From assembly GCA_004322375.1 (NCBI GenBank), contig SCUC01000194.1:1-5679 (forward strand): 5,679 bases of DNA, read 5' to 3'. The translations under genes were made by a program, and so were the position numbers. Positions 1 through 5,679 of this stretch are shown here, piece by piece; within the stretch, counting starts at the first letter, position 1; each line of letters starts with the position of its first letter. The stretch is from Bacteroidota bacterium. Its GTDB lineage: Bacteria; Bacteroidota; Ignavibacteria; UBA10030; SZUA-254. Below the pieces are notes generated by a model. The model saw only the letters and a program-made list of their open reading frames with translations. It was not told where the DNA came from and did not search any database.

Positions 1-710
1 GTATTGTTGCCTTTCTTTTGTTGACAGGCTTTCAGCTTGTCGCGTAAATACTGTTTGTTGTTATCAAGGAAACCCCTTTTTTGAATGAAGTAGCAAAACA
101 TGAGACGGTTGAGCATAAGTGAAGCGTACCACTCCTTATCAACTTTTTCATCAATGCCATTGATAAACTTGAGAAACGCGGTATGCTCGGTTTTGAAACG
201 GTCGTAAAATCGTTTGGTAACTTTTTCATTGTTCTGCTGAAAGTTCTCAGAAACCCGTTTTGTTACGTCAATAATGGTAATACGGTCTTCTTCATCAAGC
301 TCAAAAAAAAGCCCTGCTGTTCTTTGATAAAGCAATTGCGGGTCTTGTGAAACGTTGTATCGCGTTTCAGAAACTTTCGTAGGTTTGCCTGTATGCCTCA
401 CTACCAATTGCCAAACCTGTTCACGCTTGTTAGCGTCATTGAAAATAAGCAAATGCTCTTGAAAAAGTTTGGTAACTTTTGTTTCAATCTTTTTCCTGAT
501 ATGATAATCGGGAATGTCTCCTGCTGATGTAGGGCTACACAATAGAATTTTGAACCCGCTTTTCTCAGCAACTCCGGTCAATTGAAATGTATCGGCATCA
601 ACAACGATGGGTTGAGTTGTGCGGTCATTGTTCCACCCCATTTCGTTAAACAATTCACGGAATTTGAATTGTTTGATATACTCTGAAAACTCTTTTTTGC
701 TTAATGCCAT
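1..710 (-). CDS. Eco57I-like modification methylase/restriction protein, N-terminal 236 codons (cut by window edge)
   Basis: The reading frame is open from an ATG at 710-708 to the window edge, giving 236 codons and two bases; the stop lies outside. The start fits because it lies 7 bp after the TAA of the helicase gene, indicating translational coupling; no clear Shine-Dalgarno is visible. The fragment has a soluble, mixed alpha/beta N-terminal part (residues 1-150, with GDIPDYHIRKKIE near 64-76 and QRTAGLFFELDEEDR near 129-143). A helical segment follows, with VTKRFYDRFKTEH (164-176) and MLNRLMFCYFIQKRGFLDNN (199-218). From memory, this last segment is typical of the region before the catalytic domain in large (over 1000 residue) Eco57I-class adenine methylases that may also cleave DNA. 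The SAM-binding and NPPY motifs would lie beyond the edge, so catalytic function is inferred. The gene is probably the modification and/or nuclease partner of the upstream helicase. Alternatives are a BREX PglX-like or DISARM DrmMI-like methylase. Confidence 0.8.
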   Translation of the reverse strand, partial: MALSKKEFSEYIKQFKFRELFNEMGWNNDRTTQPIVVDADTFQLTGVAEKSGFKILLCSPTSAGDIPDYHIRKKIETKVTKLFQEHLLIFNDANKREQVWQLVVRHTGKPTKVSETRYNVSQDPQLLYQRTAGLFFELDEEDRITIIDVTKRVSENFQQNNEKVTKRFYDRFKTEHTAFLKFINGIDEKVDKEWYASLMLNRLMFCYFIQKRGFLDNNKQYLRDKLKACQQKKGNN

Positions 711-717
711 AATTGTT

Positions 718-3700
718 TTAGCTATTGGTTAATCCAAGTGAGCAAATAATTTGCGGTTCTTTAAAAGGATGTTCATCAGGGTCAACAATACATAATTTAT
801 CTTCTTCACGGAGCGATATAACAAGCGAGGAAAGTTCTTCATCGCTGATACCTGCTTTCATTTGACGGTTAATTGTATCTCTTGCAAAGTCTTTCATTGG
901 ATATTTGAAAATATCATCAACGGCTTTTTTAAGCTGTTCATTAACAAATAATGTACCCTCATTATCTTCACAAAAGTTTTTGAGCCTTGTATAAGTACGG
1001 AATTTTACTCCGGTTTTCTTGCCTAAAGAACCTCCTGTGTTTTTTTCTTCCTCGCGGATAAAATCAATTCCCTTTTTCACAAGCTCGTGATGGTTTGGCA
1101 ACTTGTATTTCGCTTCCGTATCAGTTGAACACTGAGCCGCGTCCAAAATTGCGCGTTGTGATTGGGTAATTGTTTTTCCTTTGTCATCAAGCCAAACCAA
1201 CATATCATTTTCGTCTGATGTTCGGGAGTAAAGAATAACGCCTTCATGTTCCGGCTCGCTTGTGTTATGCTTAGTCGCATAACATACATTCGGCAAATCC
1301 GGTATAGTTTTATTGAGAGAGGGATTTATATCTAAAGCATTTTTCCAAATCTGGTAGGCGTATGATGTAAGGTCAACTTCTGTATCTCGTTCATCTTCAT
1401 CTAAGATACCGCCTTTCTCATTATATAAATCCATAATGTTTATAGGGTCTCCATCGAAGAACGTCTCATCACTACCCACTACCTCAGCATTTTGCCGTAT
1501 GCGATTAGTTAATCGCTTTCGGAGTTTGATAATTTCCTCAATTCCGTCTTCAGGGAAAAAAGAATAGCACAGAATTTTCTCAGCCTTCTGACCGATACGG
1601 TCAATACGACCTGCACGTTGTATCAAACGAATAATAGCCCAGGGGAGGTCATAGTTGAGAATGATATGTGCATCTTGTAAATTTTGACCTTCACTTAAAA
1701 CATCTGTTGAGATAAGTACGCGCAAATCTTGCTTCATTTGTACAATTTCAGGATGTTGGTTACTAATAGGGCTAAACCTGTGCGCTAATGCAGATGGATT
1801 TTCATGGTCGCCTGTTACACATTCAATACTTTTCATTCCTCTTTTTTTCAATTGCTCGGTGAGATACCAAGCAGTATCTGCAAATTGTGTGAACACGATA
1901 ACCTTTTCATCTTTATGTGTAACGGTAAGCAAGCGATGCAAAGCATTGAGTTGCCTGTCTTGTTCAGCGTTCCAATCTTTACCGATATTAAGAATTTTGA
2001 TAATATCCTCGCCATCCCCAATAAGAGTTTGTTGCAATGAAGATGAAAAGAATTGTGAACGTATCCAATCAAAACGGTTGCGGTAAGCAGGGCTTTCAAA
2101 ATCTTTGTAGAGTTTTTCCGCTTGCGTTAAATACATTTCAGGTTTTAATATCAACTTAAGGTAATTTTCTTGATTTCCATTCTGGTCGGTGTCTGTGTCT
2201 TCTAAGTAATCATCCAAGTTCTGAGAAATATTTTTACCGATAGGCAATGGCAATTTGTTCTGAATGGCATAAACAAAAACATAGTTACGGAGGATATGCC
2301 TGCTAAGAGAGAGAAGAAATGAATAACCACTGCTTTCCAAACGCTTGAAAAGGTTCGTTCTACAAAATCCCATAAGCCGTTTTCCGGCACGGCTAAGGTT
2401 TTGCATAATCACTTCTTCATCTTTGGTTGCCCTTATGGTCGGGTTAGTCTCTAAATATTTTTTTAAGCCATATCGGGGCAAAGTCATGTGTTCGATAGTT
2501 TCAACAACCGTTTTCGTATAGAGTTTTGCGTATTGGTCTTTCGGGTCGTTAGGGTCAAACTCATATTCCACTTTTTTAGGAACTCTTTCAGGGAATGGTT
2601 CAAAGTGACCATCAGGAAATTTGAGACCTACTTTACCTGTTGTTGCATCGGTAACTCCGTAGTTTGCTTTGATGAAACTTCTTGTTCTGCGAACCATATA
2701 AAGCCGCATCAGTTCACGCCAATCATCAGCATATTCACTTCTTTCAAATGCTTTTATACTACGGATGAACGTCTCCGTATGCTTTGCCATAAACTGAACC
2801 TGCCCGCCAATTTCACTAATGTATCGTTCAGGGCTTATGCCTAAATCTTTCTCATCAGAAATAAAAAGGCGAAGCTGATTTGATAAGTCAACGTAGGATT
2901 TATTGTAAGGAGTTGCTGAAAGGAGAATAACTTTGCTCTCATTTTCATCTAAGTATGATTTTATTGCCCTGTACCTACTTCCTTCATCATTCCGTAAGTT
3001 GTGGCTTTCATCAATTATGACAATACGAAACCGTTTCAACTCCGGTAATTTCTTTTGTACCTCGCCTATTGAACAGGTCTCTGCTTTCAGATCGTACTTT
3101 ACAATATATTCTTTCCACATCGGTTTCAGATTTGGAGGACAAATAATAAGTGTGGAAAAGAAATTCATTTCTTCAAACATTTTTGCCAAAGCGCAAGCAG
3201 TAATTGTTTTCCCCAAACCAACAACATCGCCGATTAATACCCCATCGCGATTGTCTAATTTTTTTGCGGCAATCTTTACCGCCATTTGCTGAAAGACCAA
3301 AAGGTCTCTCTGAAACACTTTCGGCAAGCTGTAATCATTTAATCCCGCTCTTGCTTCCTGTGAAAGATGATAGACTATTTTTAAATAAATATGATACGGT
3401 GAAAGCAATCTATCTGCCGCCCAACTATTGTCTATGATTTCAATTAACTCTTGTGTAATATCAATACACCAACGGTCAAGCCAACGGTCATTAAACCAAA
3501 GAGCTAATTTGTTAGCGGCATCTTGTTCCAATACGTCAATGTTTAGCTCGCCTTGTTTTGAAAGCCCTGCTAATGTAAGGTTGCTACTCCCTAAGAAACC
3601 CACAACAGGCACTCTTTTATCATTGCTGAACGCTAAGTATAATTTAGCATGAAGCGGGTAGCGAAGATGCAGTTTTACAACTACCTTTTTTTCTTTCATC

Positions 3701-4086
3701 TGCCGGCTCAACTTCCGTAATGCTATCTCATCATGTTCAGTTGGCGCACCTATGGTTAGTTGGTCTTTGAACTCCTGAGCCAACCGTTTTTTGAGTTTGC
3801 TTGCTTCTGCTTGGTCAAAAATATGGTCTTCATCACGGTAGAAATATTCACGCAAAATATCAACAGGTAATTTTTGCATCCCTACCAACAATCGGCAAAT
3901 ACGATGCACTTCTTCCTCACCCTCTGCAAGCGTTACCCCCTGCAAGCTGTCAATCTTTTCAGCTACTTCTTTCCATCCTCTAAGATTGAAATAACCAACG
4001 CAAAAATCTGTCCGGTGAGATACTTCTAAGGTTTCGTTTAATCCTTTGGTAAGGTGATGTTCTATGTTGTCGTAGATTTTGGGCAT
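718..4086 (-). CDS. Fused PLD-nuclease / SNF2-type helicase (DISARM DrmD-like ATPase)
   Basis: The protein has 1122 residues. The N-terminus contains a phospholipase D-like domain: DFCVGYFNLRGW (27-38), HAKLYL (H146, K148) and GSSN (166-169). An SF2 helicase core follows: Walker A GDVVGLGKT (286-294, K293), motif II DESH (359-362) and motif III SAT (390-392). A large helical insertion spans about 500-720. The second RecA lobe has KVIVFTQF (728-735), STDVLSEGQNLQ (793-804) and the arginine-finger motif QRAGRIDRIGQ (823-833). The charged C-terminal region from about 870 has no recognised fold. All ATPase motifs are intact, so an ATP-driven DNA translocase is well supported. The nuclease role is less sure, because the usual Asp of HxKx4D is Phe153. 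No signal peptide or membrane segment is visible, so it is cytoplasmic. The start is chosen because MPKIYDNIEHHL leads directly into the PLD fold. No strong RBS precedes it. The methylase-like gene follows after 7 bp; together they suggest a restriction-like defence module. Confidence 0.9.
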   Translation of the reverse strand: MPKIYDNIEHHLTKGLNETLEVSHRTDFCVGYFNLRGWKEVAEKIDSLQGVTLAEGEEEVHRICRLLVGMQKLPVDILREYFYRDEDHIFDQAEASKLKKRLAQEFKDQLTIGAPTEHDEIALRKLSRQMKEKKVVVKLHLRYPLHAKLYLAFSNDKRVPVVGFLGSSNLTLAGLSKQGELNIDVLEQDAANKLALWFNDRWLDRWCIDITQELIEIIDNSWAADRLLSPYHIYLKIVYHLSQEARAGLNDYSLPKVFQRDLLVFQQMAVKIAAKKLDNRDGVLIGDVVGLGKTITACALAKMFEEMNFFSTLIICPPNLKPMWKEYIVKYDLKAETCSIGEVQKKLPELKRFRIVIIDESHNLRNDEGSRYRAIKSYLDENESKVILLSATPYNKSYVDLSNQLRLFISDEKDLGISPERYISEIGGQVQFMAKHTETFIRSIKAFERSEYADDWRELMRLYMVRRTRSFIKANYGVTDATTGKVGLKFPDGHFEPFPERVPKKVEYEFDPNDPKDQYAKLYTKTVVETIEHMTLPRYGLKKYLETNPTIRATKDEEVIMQNLSRAGKRLMGFCRTNLFKRLESSGYSFLLSLSRHILRNYVFVYAIQNKLPLPIGKNISQNLDDYLEDTDTDQNGNQENYLKLILKPEMYLTQAEKLYKDFESPAYRNRFDWIRSQFFSSSLQQTLIGDGEDIIKILNIGKDWNAEQDRQLNALHRLLTVTHKDEKVIVFTQFADTAWYLTEQLKKRGMKSIECVTGDHENPSALAHRFSPISNQHPEIVQMKQDLRVLISTDVLSEGQNLQDAHIILNYDLPWAIIRLIQRAGRIDRIGQKAEKILCYSFFPEDGIEEIIKLRKRLTNRIRQNAEVVGSDETFFDGDPINIMDLYNEKGGILDEDERDTEVDLTSYAYQIWKNALDINPSLNKTIPDLPNVCYATKHNTSEPEHEGVILYSRTSDENDMLVWLDDKGKTITQSQRAILDAAQCSTDTEAKYKLPNHHELVKKGIDFIREEEKNTGGSLGKKTGVKFRTYTRLKNFCEDNEGTLFVNEQLKKAVDDIFKYPMKDFARDTINRQMKAGISDEELSSLVISLREEDKLCIVDPDEHPFKEPQIICSLGLTNS

Positions 4087-4214
4087 AGTAAACTATCTTC
4101 AATATTTTTAGGTTTCTTTATAGACTAAAGTTGTTTGTTCAATAAATAGTAGAACGAATAAAGTAGGGGAAAATAATAACATGGAAGGCTTTCAGTCTCA
4201 ATTACTCCGCCAAC

Positions 4215-4273
4215 AAAAAATCCCCCAACTGCTACATCTGGGTTTGACCGAAACCCGTCAAGCAATTGAGGGA
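4215..4273 (-). terminator. Intrinsic terminator with nested hairpin
   Basis: On the minus strand TCCCTCAATTGC (4273-4262) pairs with GCAGTTGGGGGA (4232-4221). All 12 positions pair, two of them as G-U, and TTTTTT (4220-4215) follows at once. The 29-nt loop holds a perfect 6-bp hairpin with a CGGTC loop. The hairpin plus U-tract is the standard Rho-independent form. It lies 129 bp before the helicase start codon, so it would either end a small RNA or the integrase transcript, or act as a conditional stop before the helicase operon. Confidence 0.75.
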
Positions 4274-4331
4274 AAATCAATCCCGCGTTAGCGGGAAGAA
4301 AATCTGTTATTGTCGGTCAATTCAGATGCTT
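4215..4331 (-). ncRNA. Predicted structured small RNA or regulatory leader, about 115 nt
   Basis: No protein-coding frame is evident, yet the segment has its own promoter-like sequence directly upstream and an intrinsic terminator at its end. In transcript order it contains: a 5' segment at 4328-4313; a perfect hairpin at 4296-4281 (6-bp stem TCCCGC/GCGGGA, TAAC loop); the 5' arm of the terminator (4273-4262); an inner perfect hairpin GGGTTT-CGGTC-AAACCC (4256-4240); the 3' arm of the terminator (4232-4221); and six T (4220-4215). The two imperfect positions of the terminator stem are G-U pairs only if the minus strand is transcribed, which supports the strand. The 5' segment can also pair with 4251-4235 (6 + 8 bp), competing with the inner hairpin. 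It could be a stand-alone sRNA or an attenuator upstream of the helicase operon. I do not recognise an RNA family. Confidence 0.6.
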
Positions 4332-4333
4332 TG

Positions 4334-4365
4334 CAAATGTAACTGTAATAATTCAAAAAATCAAG
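4334..4365 (-). promoter_or_regulatory. Bacteroidota-type promoter for the structured RNA
   Basis: On the minus strand TACATTTG (4341-4334) matches the Bacteroidota -7 consensus TAnnTTTG exactly. CTTG (4365-4362) lies 20 bp upstream and matches three of four bases of the TTTG -33 element, within the known 19-21 bp spacing. Transcription would begin near 4331-4327, right at the start of the foldable segment. The sequence matches are seen directly; activity is inferred. Confidence 0.55.
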
Positions 4366-4514
4366 CTATCTAAAGGAAACGACACCCCTACTTTTTGTGT
4401 ACCCCCACCCCTTTTTCAAAAATGCAAATCTCAAAAAGCATTCTTTTTTCTCTGTACCTCCCCTTACCTTCAATTCAAGGCATCCCCCCTTAAAAACCTT
4501 GATACCCCCCCCTT
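4366..4514 (-). other. Non-coding stretch with repeated G-tracts (minus strand)
   Basis: This part of the 524-bp gap between the integrase and the helicase has no gene I can support. The plus strand carries C-runs of 4 (4385-4388), 5 (4402-4406), 4 (4408-4411), 4 (4460-4463), 6 (4484-4489) and 8 (4505-4512), several followed by T-runs of about five. A 6-bp inverted repeat TCAAGG/CCTTGA (4475-4480 and 4497-4502) brackets the C6 run. The minus strand is therefore purine-rich with G-tracts. The function is unknown. Confidence 0.5.
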
Positions 4515-4522
4515 TTTATGCT

Positions 4523-4599
4523 GTAAACTCTGGTAAACTGTTTGTAATGCGTTGTACATTGTTTTGTAAATGGTAGTAAATGGTTTGATGTGTAAAGCC
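4523..4599. repeat. Helically phased GTAAA-type direct repeats next to the integrase
   Basis: GTA(A/C)A-like units begin at 4523, 4533, 4544, 4554, 4566 and 4576, with a more distant one at 4592. The first six are spaced 10, 11, 10, 12 and 10 bp, about one turn of B-DNA, so they lie on one face of the helix. GTAAATGGT occurs twice perfectly (4566-4574 and 4576-4584). On the minus strand they read as TTTAC, as in CCATTTAC, CAGTTTAC and GAGTTTAC. The array starts 12 bp past the integrase stop. It may be a set of arm-type sites for the recombinase or its directionality factor, or an operator; this is inference. Confidence 0.6.
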
Positions 4600-4610
4600 G
4601 CCCAAATTTA

Positions 4611-5636
4611 TCAATTCAATGGTATTGCAATCCTGTTCACTGTTTCATGTAACCGTTCCGGCTGTAAATGTGCATATACTTGTGTTACGGCAATATTGCT
4701 ATGTCCAAGTAGCTTTTGTACCTCGTACAAAGAAACCCCATCCTGTACTAACCAGCTTGCAAAGGTATGCCTCAAACTATGGAGATGCAGCTTCTCATTC
4801 AGATTGCACCTCCGTATATGCTTTTTCAACCTCTTGCTCACGAGGTCGTCAAGTATTTTTCTTCCATTGTACGTAAATACATATTCTCCTGAAACACATC
4901 CCGCCTTTGCGTTAAGCATCGTGAAAGCAAAATCATTCATCGGGATAACTCGTCTTTTCCCTTGTTTCGTCTTAAAGGTAGGATTGCTCTGTATGTAAAT
5001 CATCTTGTGGTTAAGGTCAACCTCATTCCATCGGAGATTTACTATTTCTCCCCTTCTCATTCCTGTTAGCACTGCAAACACGACTATCTCTTTCAGCCAT
5101 TGCTCTGATATGGCATCCAACAATCTTTGGAAATCTGCTTTGCTGAAATAACATGGAGGAACATCGGGTACACGCACCCCCTGAACATCGGAAAAAGGAT
5201 TTGAGCCTAACAATTTCCATCGTACAGCAACATTGAGCGCCGCTTTAAGCGTTCTCAATTCGATATTCACCGTAACCGGAGAAATTCGTTTCATTCGCTC
5301 TGTTTTGTACAAATCAAGATGCCTATGGTTTAGGGAAGATAAGAGACAATCTCCAGCTATTTCTTGGAAATTCCTTAACGTAGATGTATAAATGATAACG
5401 GTACGTCTTGCAAAGGTCGTTTGCGAATAGTCAAGGAACTCTTTGGCAAACTGAGAAAGGGTAACAGGTTTTGGCTTCTCCTTACAAAGGTTTGAAAACT
5501 CACTGAGAGCTTTTAGCGCGTCCCCCTTGAGAAAACATCCGGTAGATTTCCACCGCTTTTTTCCTTCCTCCGAAAAAAGGATGTAGTAATAACCATTAGC
5601 CCGCTTGAAAAGAGAGAAACTTGAAAGATTGGACAT
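4611..5636 (-). CDS. Tyrosine recombinase / phage-type integrase
   Basis: The 341-residue protein is of typical length for a phage or island integrase. It catalyses site-specific DNA strand exchange through a 3'-phosphotyrosine intermediate. An N-terminal arm-binding-like part (about 1-55, with aromatic GYYYILF at 15-21) is followed by a SAM-like core-binding domain (about 58-145, LSQFAKEFLDYSQ onwards) and the catalytic domain. The catalytic residues are all visible: R194 in TGMRRGEI, a beta-hairpin lysine among K222-K227, H286 and R289 in HSLRH, H312 in LLGHS and nucleophile Y321 in VYAHL. The protein should therefore be active. The ATG at 5636-5634 is preceded by a good Shine-Dalgarno (AAAAAGGTGA). 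Its 3' end is followed by phased repeats and 524 bp without a gene before the helicase. I cannot tell whether it moves the whole island or regulates it by inversion. It is too short and different in layout to call an IntDOT or integron integrase. Confidence 0.93.
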   Translation of the reverse strand: MSNLSSFSLFKRANGYYYILFSEEGKKRWKSTGCFLKGDALKALSEFSNLCKEKPKPVTLSQFAKEFLDYSQTTFARRTVIIYTSTLRNFQEIAGDCLLSSLNHRHLDLYKTERMKRISPVTVNIELRTLKAALNVAVRWKLLGSNPFSDVQGVRVPDVPPCYFSKADFQRLLDAISEQWLKEIVVFAVLTGMRRGEIVNLRWNEVDLNHKMIYIQSNPTFKTKQGKRRVIPMNDFAFTMLNAKAGCVSGEYVFTYNGRKILDDLVSKRLKKHIRRCNLNEKLHLHSLRHTFASWLVQDGVSLYEVQKLLGHSNIAVTQVYAHLQPERLHETVNRIAIPLN

Positions 5637-5640
5637 TGCA

Positions 5641-5650
5641 TCACCTTTTT
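5641..5650 (-). promoter_or_regulatory. Shine-Dalgarno site of the integrase
   Basis: AAAAAGGTGA lies 4 bp upstream of the ATG at 5636-5634, and the AGG core is 8-9 bp from the start. It decides the integrase start; an overlapping ATG at 5641-5639 is out of frame. The other two genes have no comparable site. Confidence 0.6.
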
Positions 5651-5652
5651 AG

Positions 5653-5672
5653 TTAGCAATTCCATTAGCAAT
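5653..5672. repeat. Direct repeat TTAGCAAT x2 upstream of the integrase
   Basis: TTAGCAAT occurs at 5653-5660 and 5665-5672, a 12-bp period, 17 bp upstream of the integrase start codon. Such a pair could be an operator or a recombinase/excisionase site, but two 8-bp units in AT-rich DNA can also arise by chance. Only 43 bp upstream of the gene are visible, so no promoter can be assigned. Confidence 0.35.
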
Positions 5673-5679
5673 GGGAAGG

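Noticed and set aside
2488..3292. Plus-strand open frames of 118 and 119 codons (2488-2844 and 2933-3292)
   Set aside because: They lie fully antisense to conserved helicase motifs, have no recognisable domain and biased hydrophobic/Phe-Ser-rich composition typical of antisense frames.
4087..4214. Separate promoter directly upstream of the helicase
   Set aside because: Candidate -7 boxes such as TACTTTAT (minus strand) miss the TTTG part and have no well-spaced -33 element. Not strong enough to annotate.
4223..4293. Integron-like attC site (CCCCAAC ... GTTAGCG, 71 bp apart)
   Set aside because: The two ends are not complementary to each other as R'' and R' must be, and the actual inverted repeats pair differently, forming a terminator. 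The integrase is not recognisably an integron type.
4332..4342. CTnDOT-type attachment core (GTANNTTTGC)
   Set aside because: The minus strand TTACATTTGC matches 9 of 10 positions, but this consensus overlaps the -7 promoter consensus, and the integrase here is shorter than IntDOT and not clearly of that family. The promoter reading is simpler.
4421..4449. Hairpin AATGC/GCATT followed by a T-run on the plus strand
   Set aside because: The stem is only 5 bp with a 12-nt loop and no plus-strand gene ends there, so a terminator call is not supported.
4600..4607. TAAATTTG -7-like box just after the integrase stop on the minus strand
   Set aside because: It matches TAnnTTTG exactly, but the nearest TTG is about 17 bp upstream, outside the usual 19-21 bp, and such octamers are frequent in AT-rich DNA.
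4140..4610. CRISPR array or insertion sequence remnant in the gap
   Set aside because: The repeats are only 8-9 bp with 1-4 bp between them, not repeat-spacer units, and no transposase fragment or terminal inverted repeats with a target duplication are seen.
4570..4998. Plus-strand 142-codon open frame
   Set aside because: It overlaps the catalytic domain of the integrase in antisense; the Cys- and Ser-rich product looks like a shadow frame.

Overview
The window is a compact accessory region with all recognisable genes on the minus strand. In transcription order they are a tyrosine recombinase (5636-4611), a 524-bp non-coding stretch, a 1122-residue fused PLD-nuclease/SNF2-type helicase (4086-718), and the first 236 codons of a large protein (710-1, cut by the window edge) that resembles the N-terminus of Eco57I-class modification-methylase/restriction proteins. 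The organism is probably a member of the Bacteroidota. I base this on the AT-rich composition (roughly 40% GC by eye), a promoter of the Bacteroidota type (TTG-like -33, TAnnTTTG -7), weak or absent Shine-Dalgarno sites at two of the three genes, and the general look of the proteins. This is inference, not a database result.

The helicase and the methylase-like gene are separated by only 7 bp and are almost certainly one operon. A PLD nuclease, a DEAD-like ATPase of the SNF2/RapA type and an Eco57I-like large protein suggest a restriction-modification-like phage defence module. The same ingredients (SNF2 helicase, PLD protein, adenine methylase) occur in class 1 DISARM, but here the PLD and helicase parts are fused, and DrmA and DrmB are not in the window. 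The adjacent integrase fits a mobile defence island.

The non-coding stretch between the integrase and the helicase is the least explained part. On the minus strand it has (a) seven GTAAA/TTTAC-like repeats, six of them spaced at 10-12 bp, just 3' of the integrase; (b) a run of G-tracts; (c) a good Bacteroidota-type promoter at about 4334-4365; and (d) directly downstream a highly structured segment of about 115 nt that ends in a 12-bp fully paired hairpin followed by six U residues, an intrinsic terminator. This reads as an unannotated small RNA, or as a conditional leader upstream of the helicase operon. A 5' segment of the RNA is complementary (14 bp) to the loop region of the terminator, so two competing folds, or a pseudoknot, are possible.

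I see no tRNA, rRNA, CRISPR array or complete insertion sequence.
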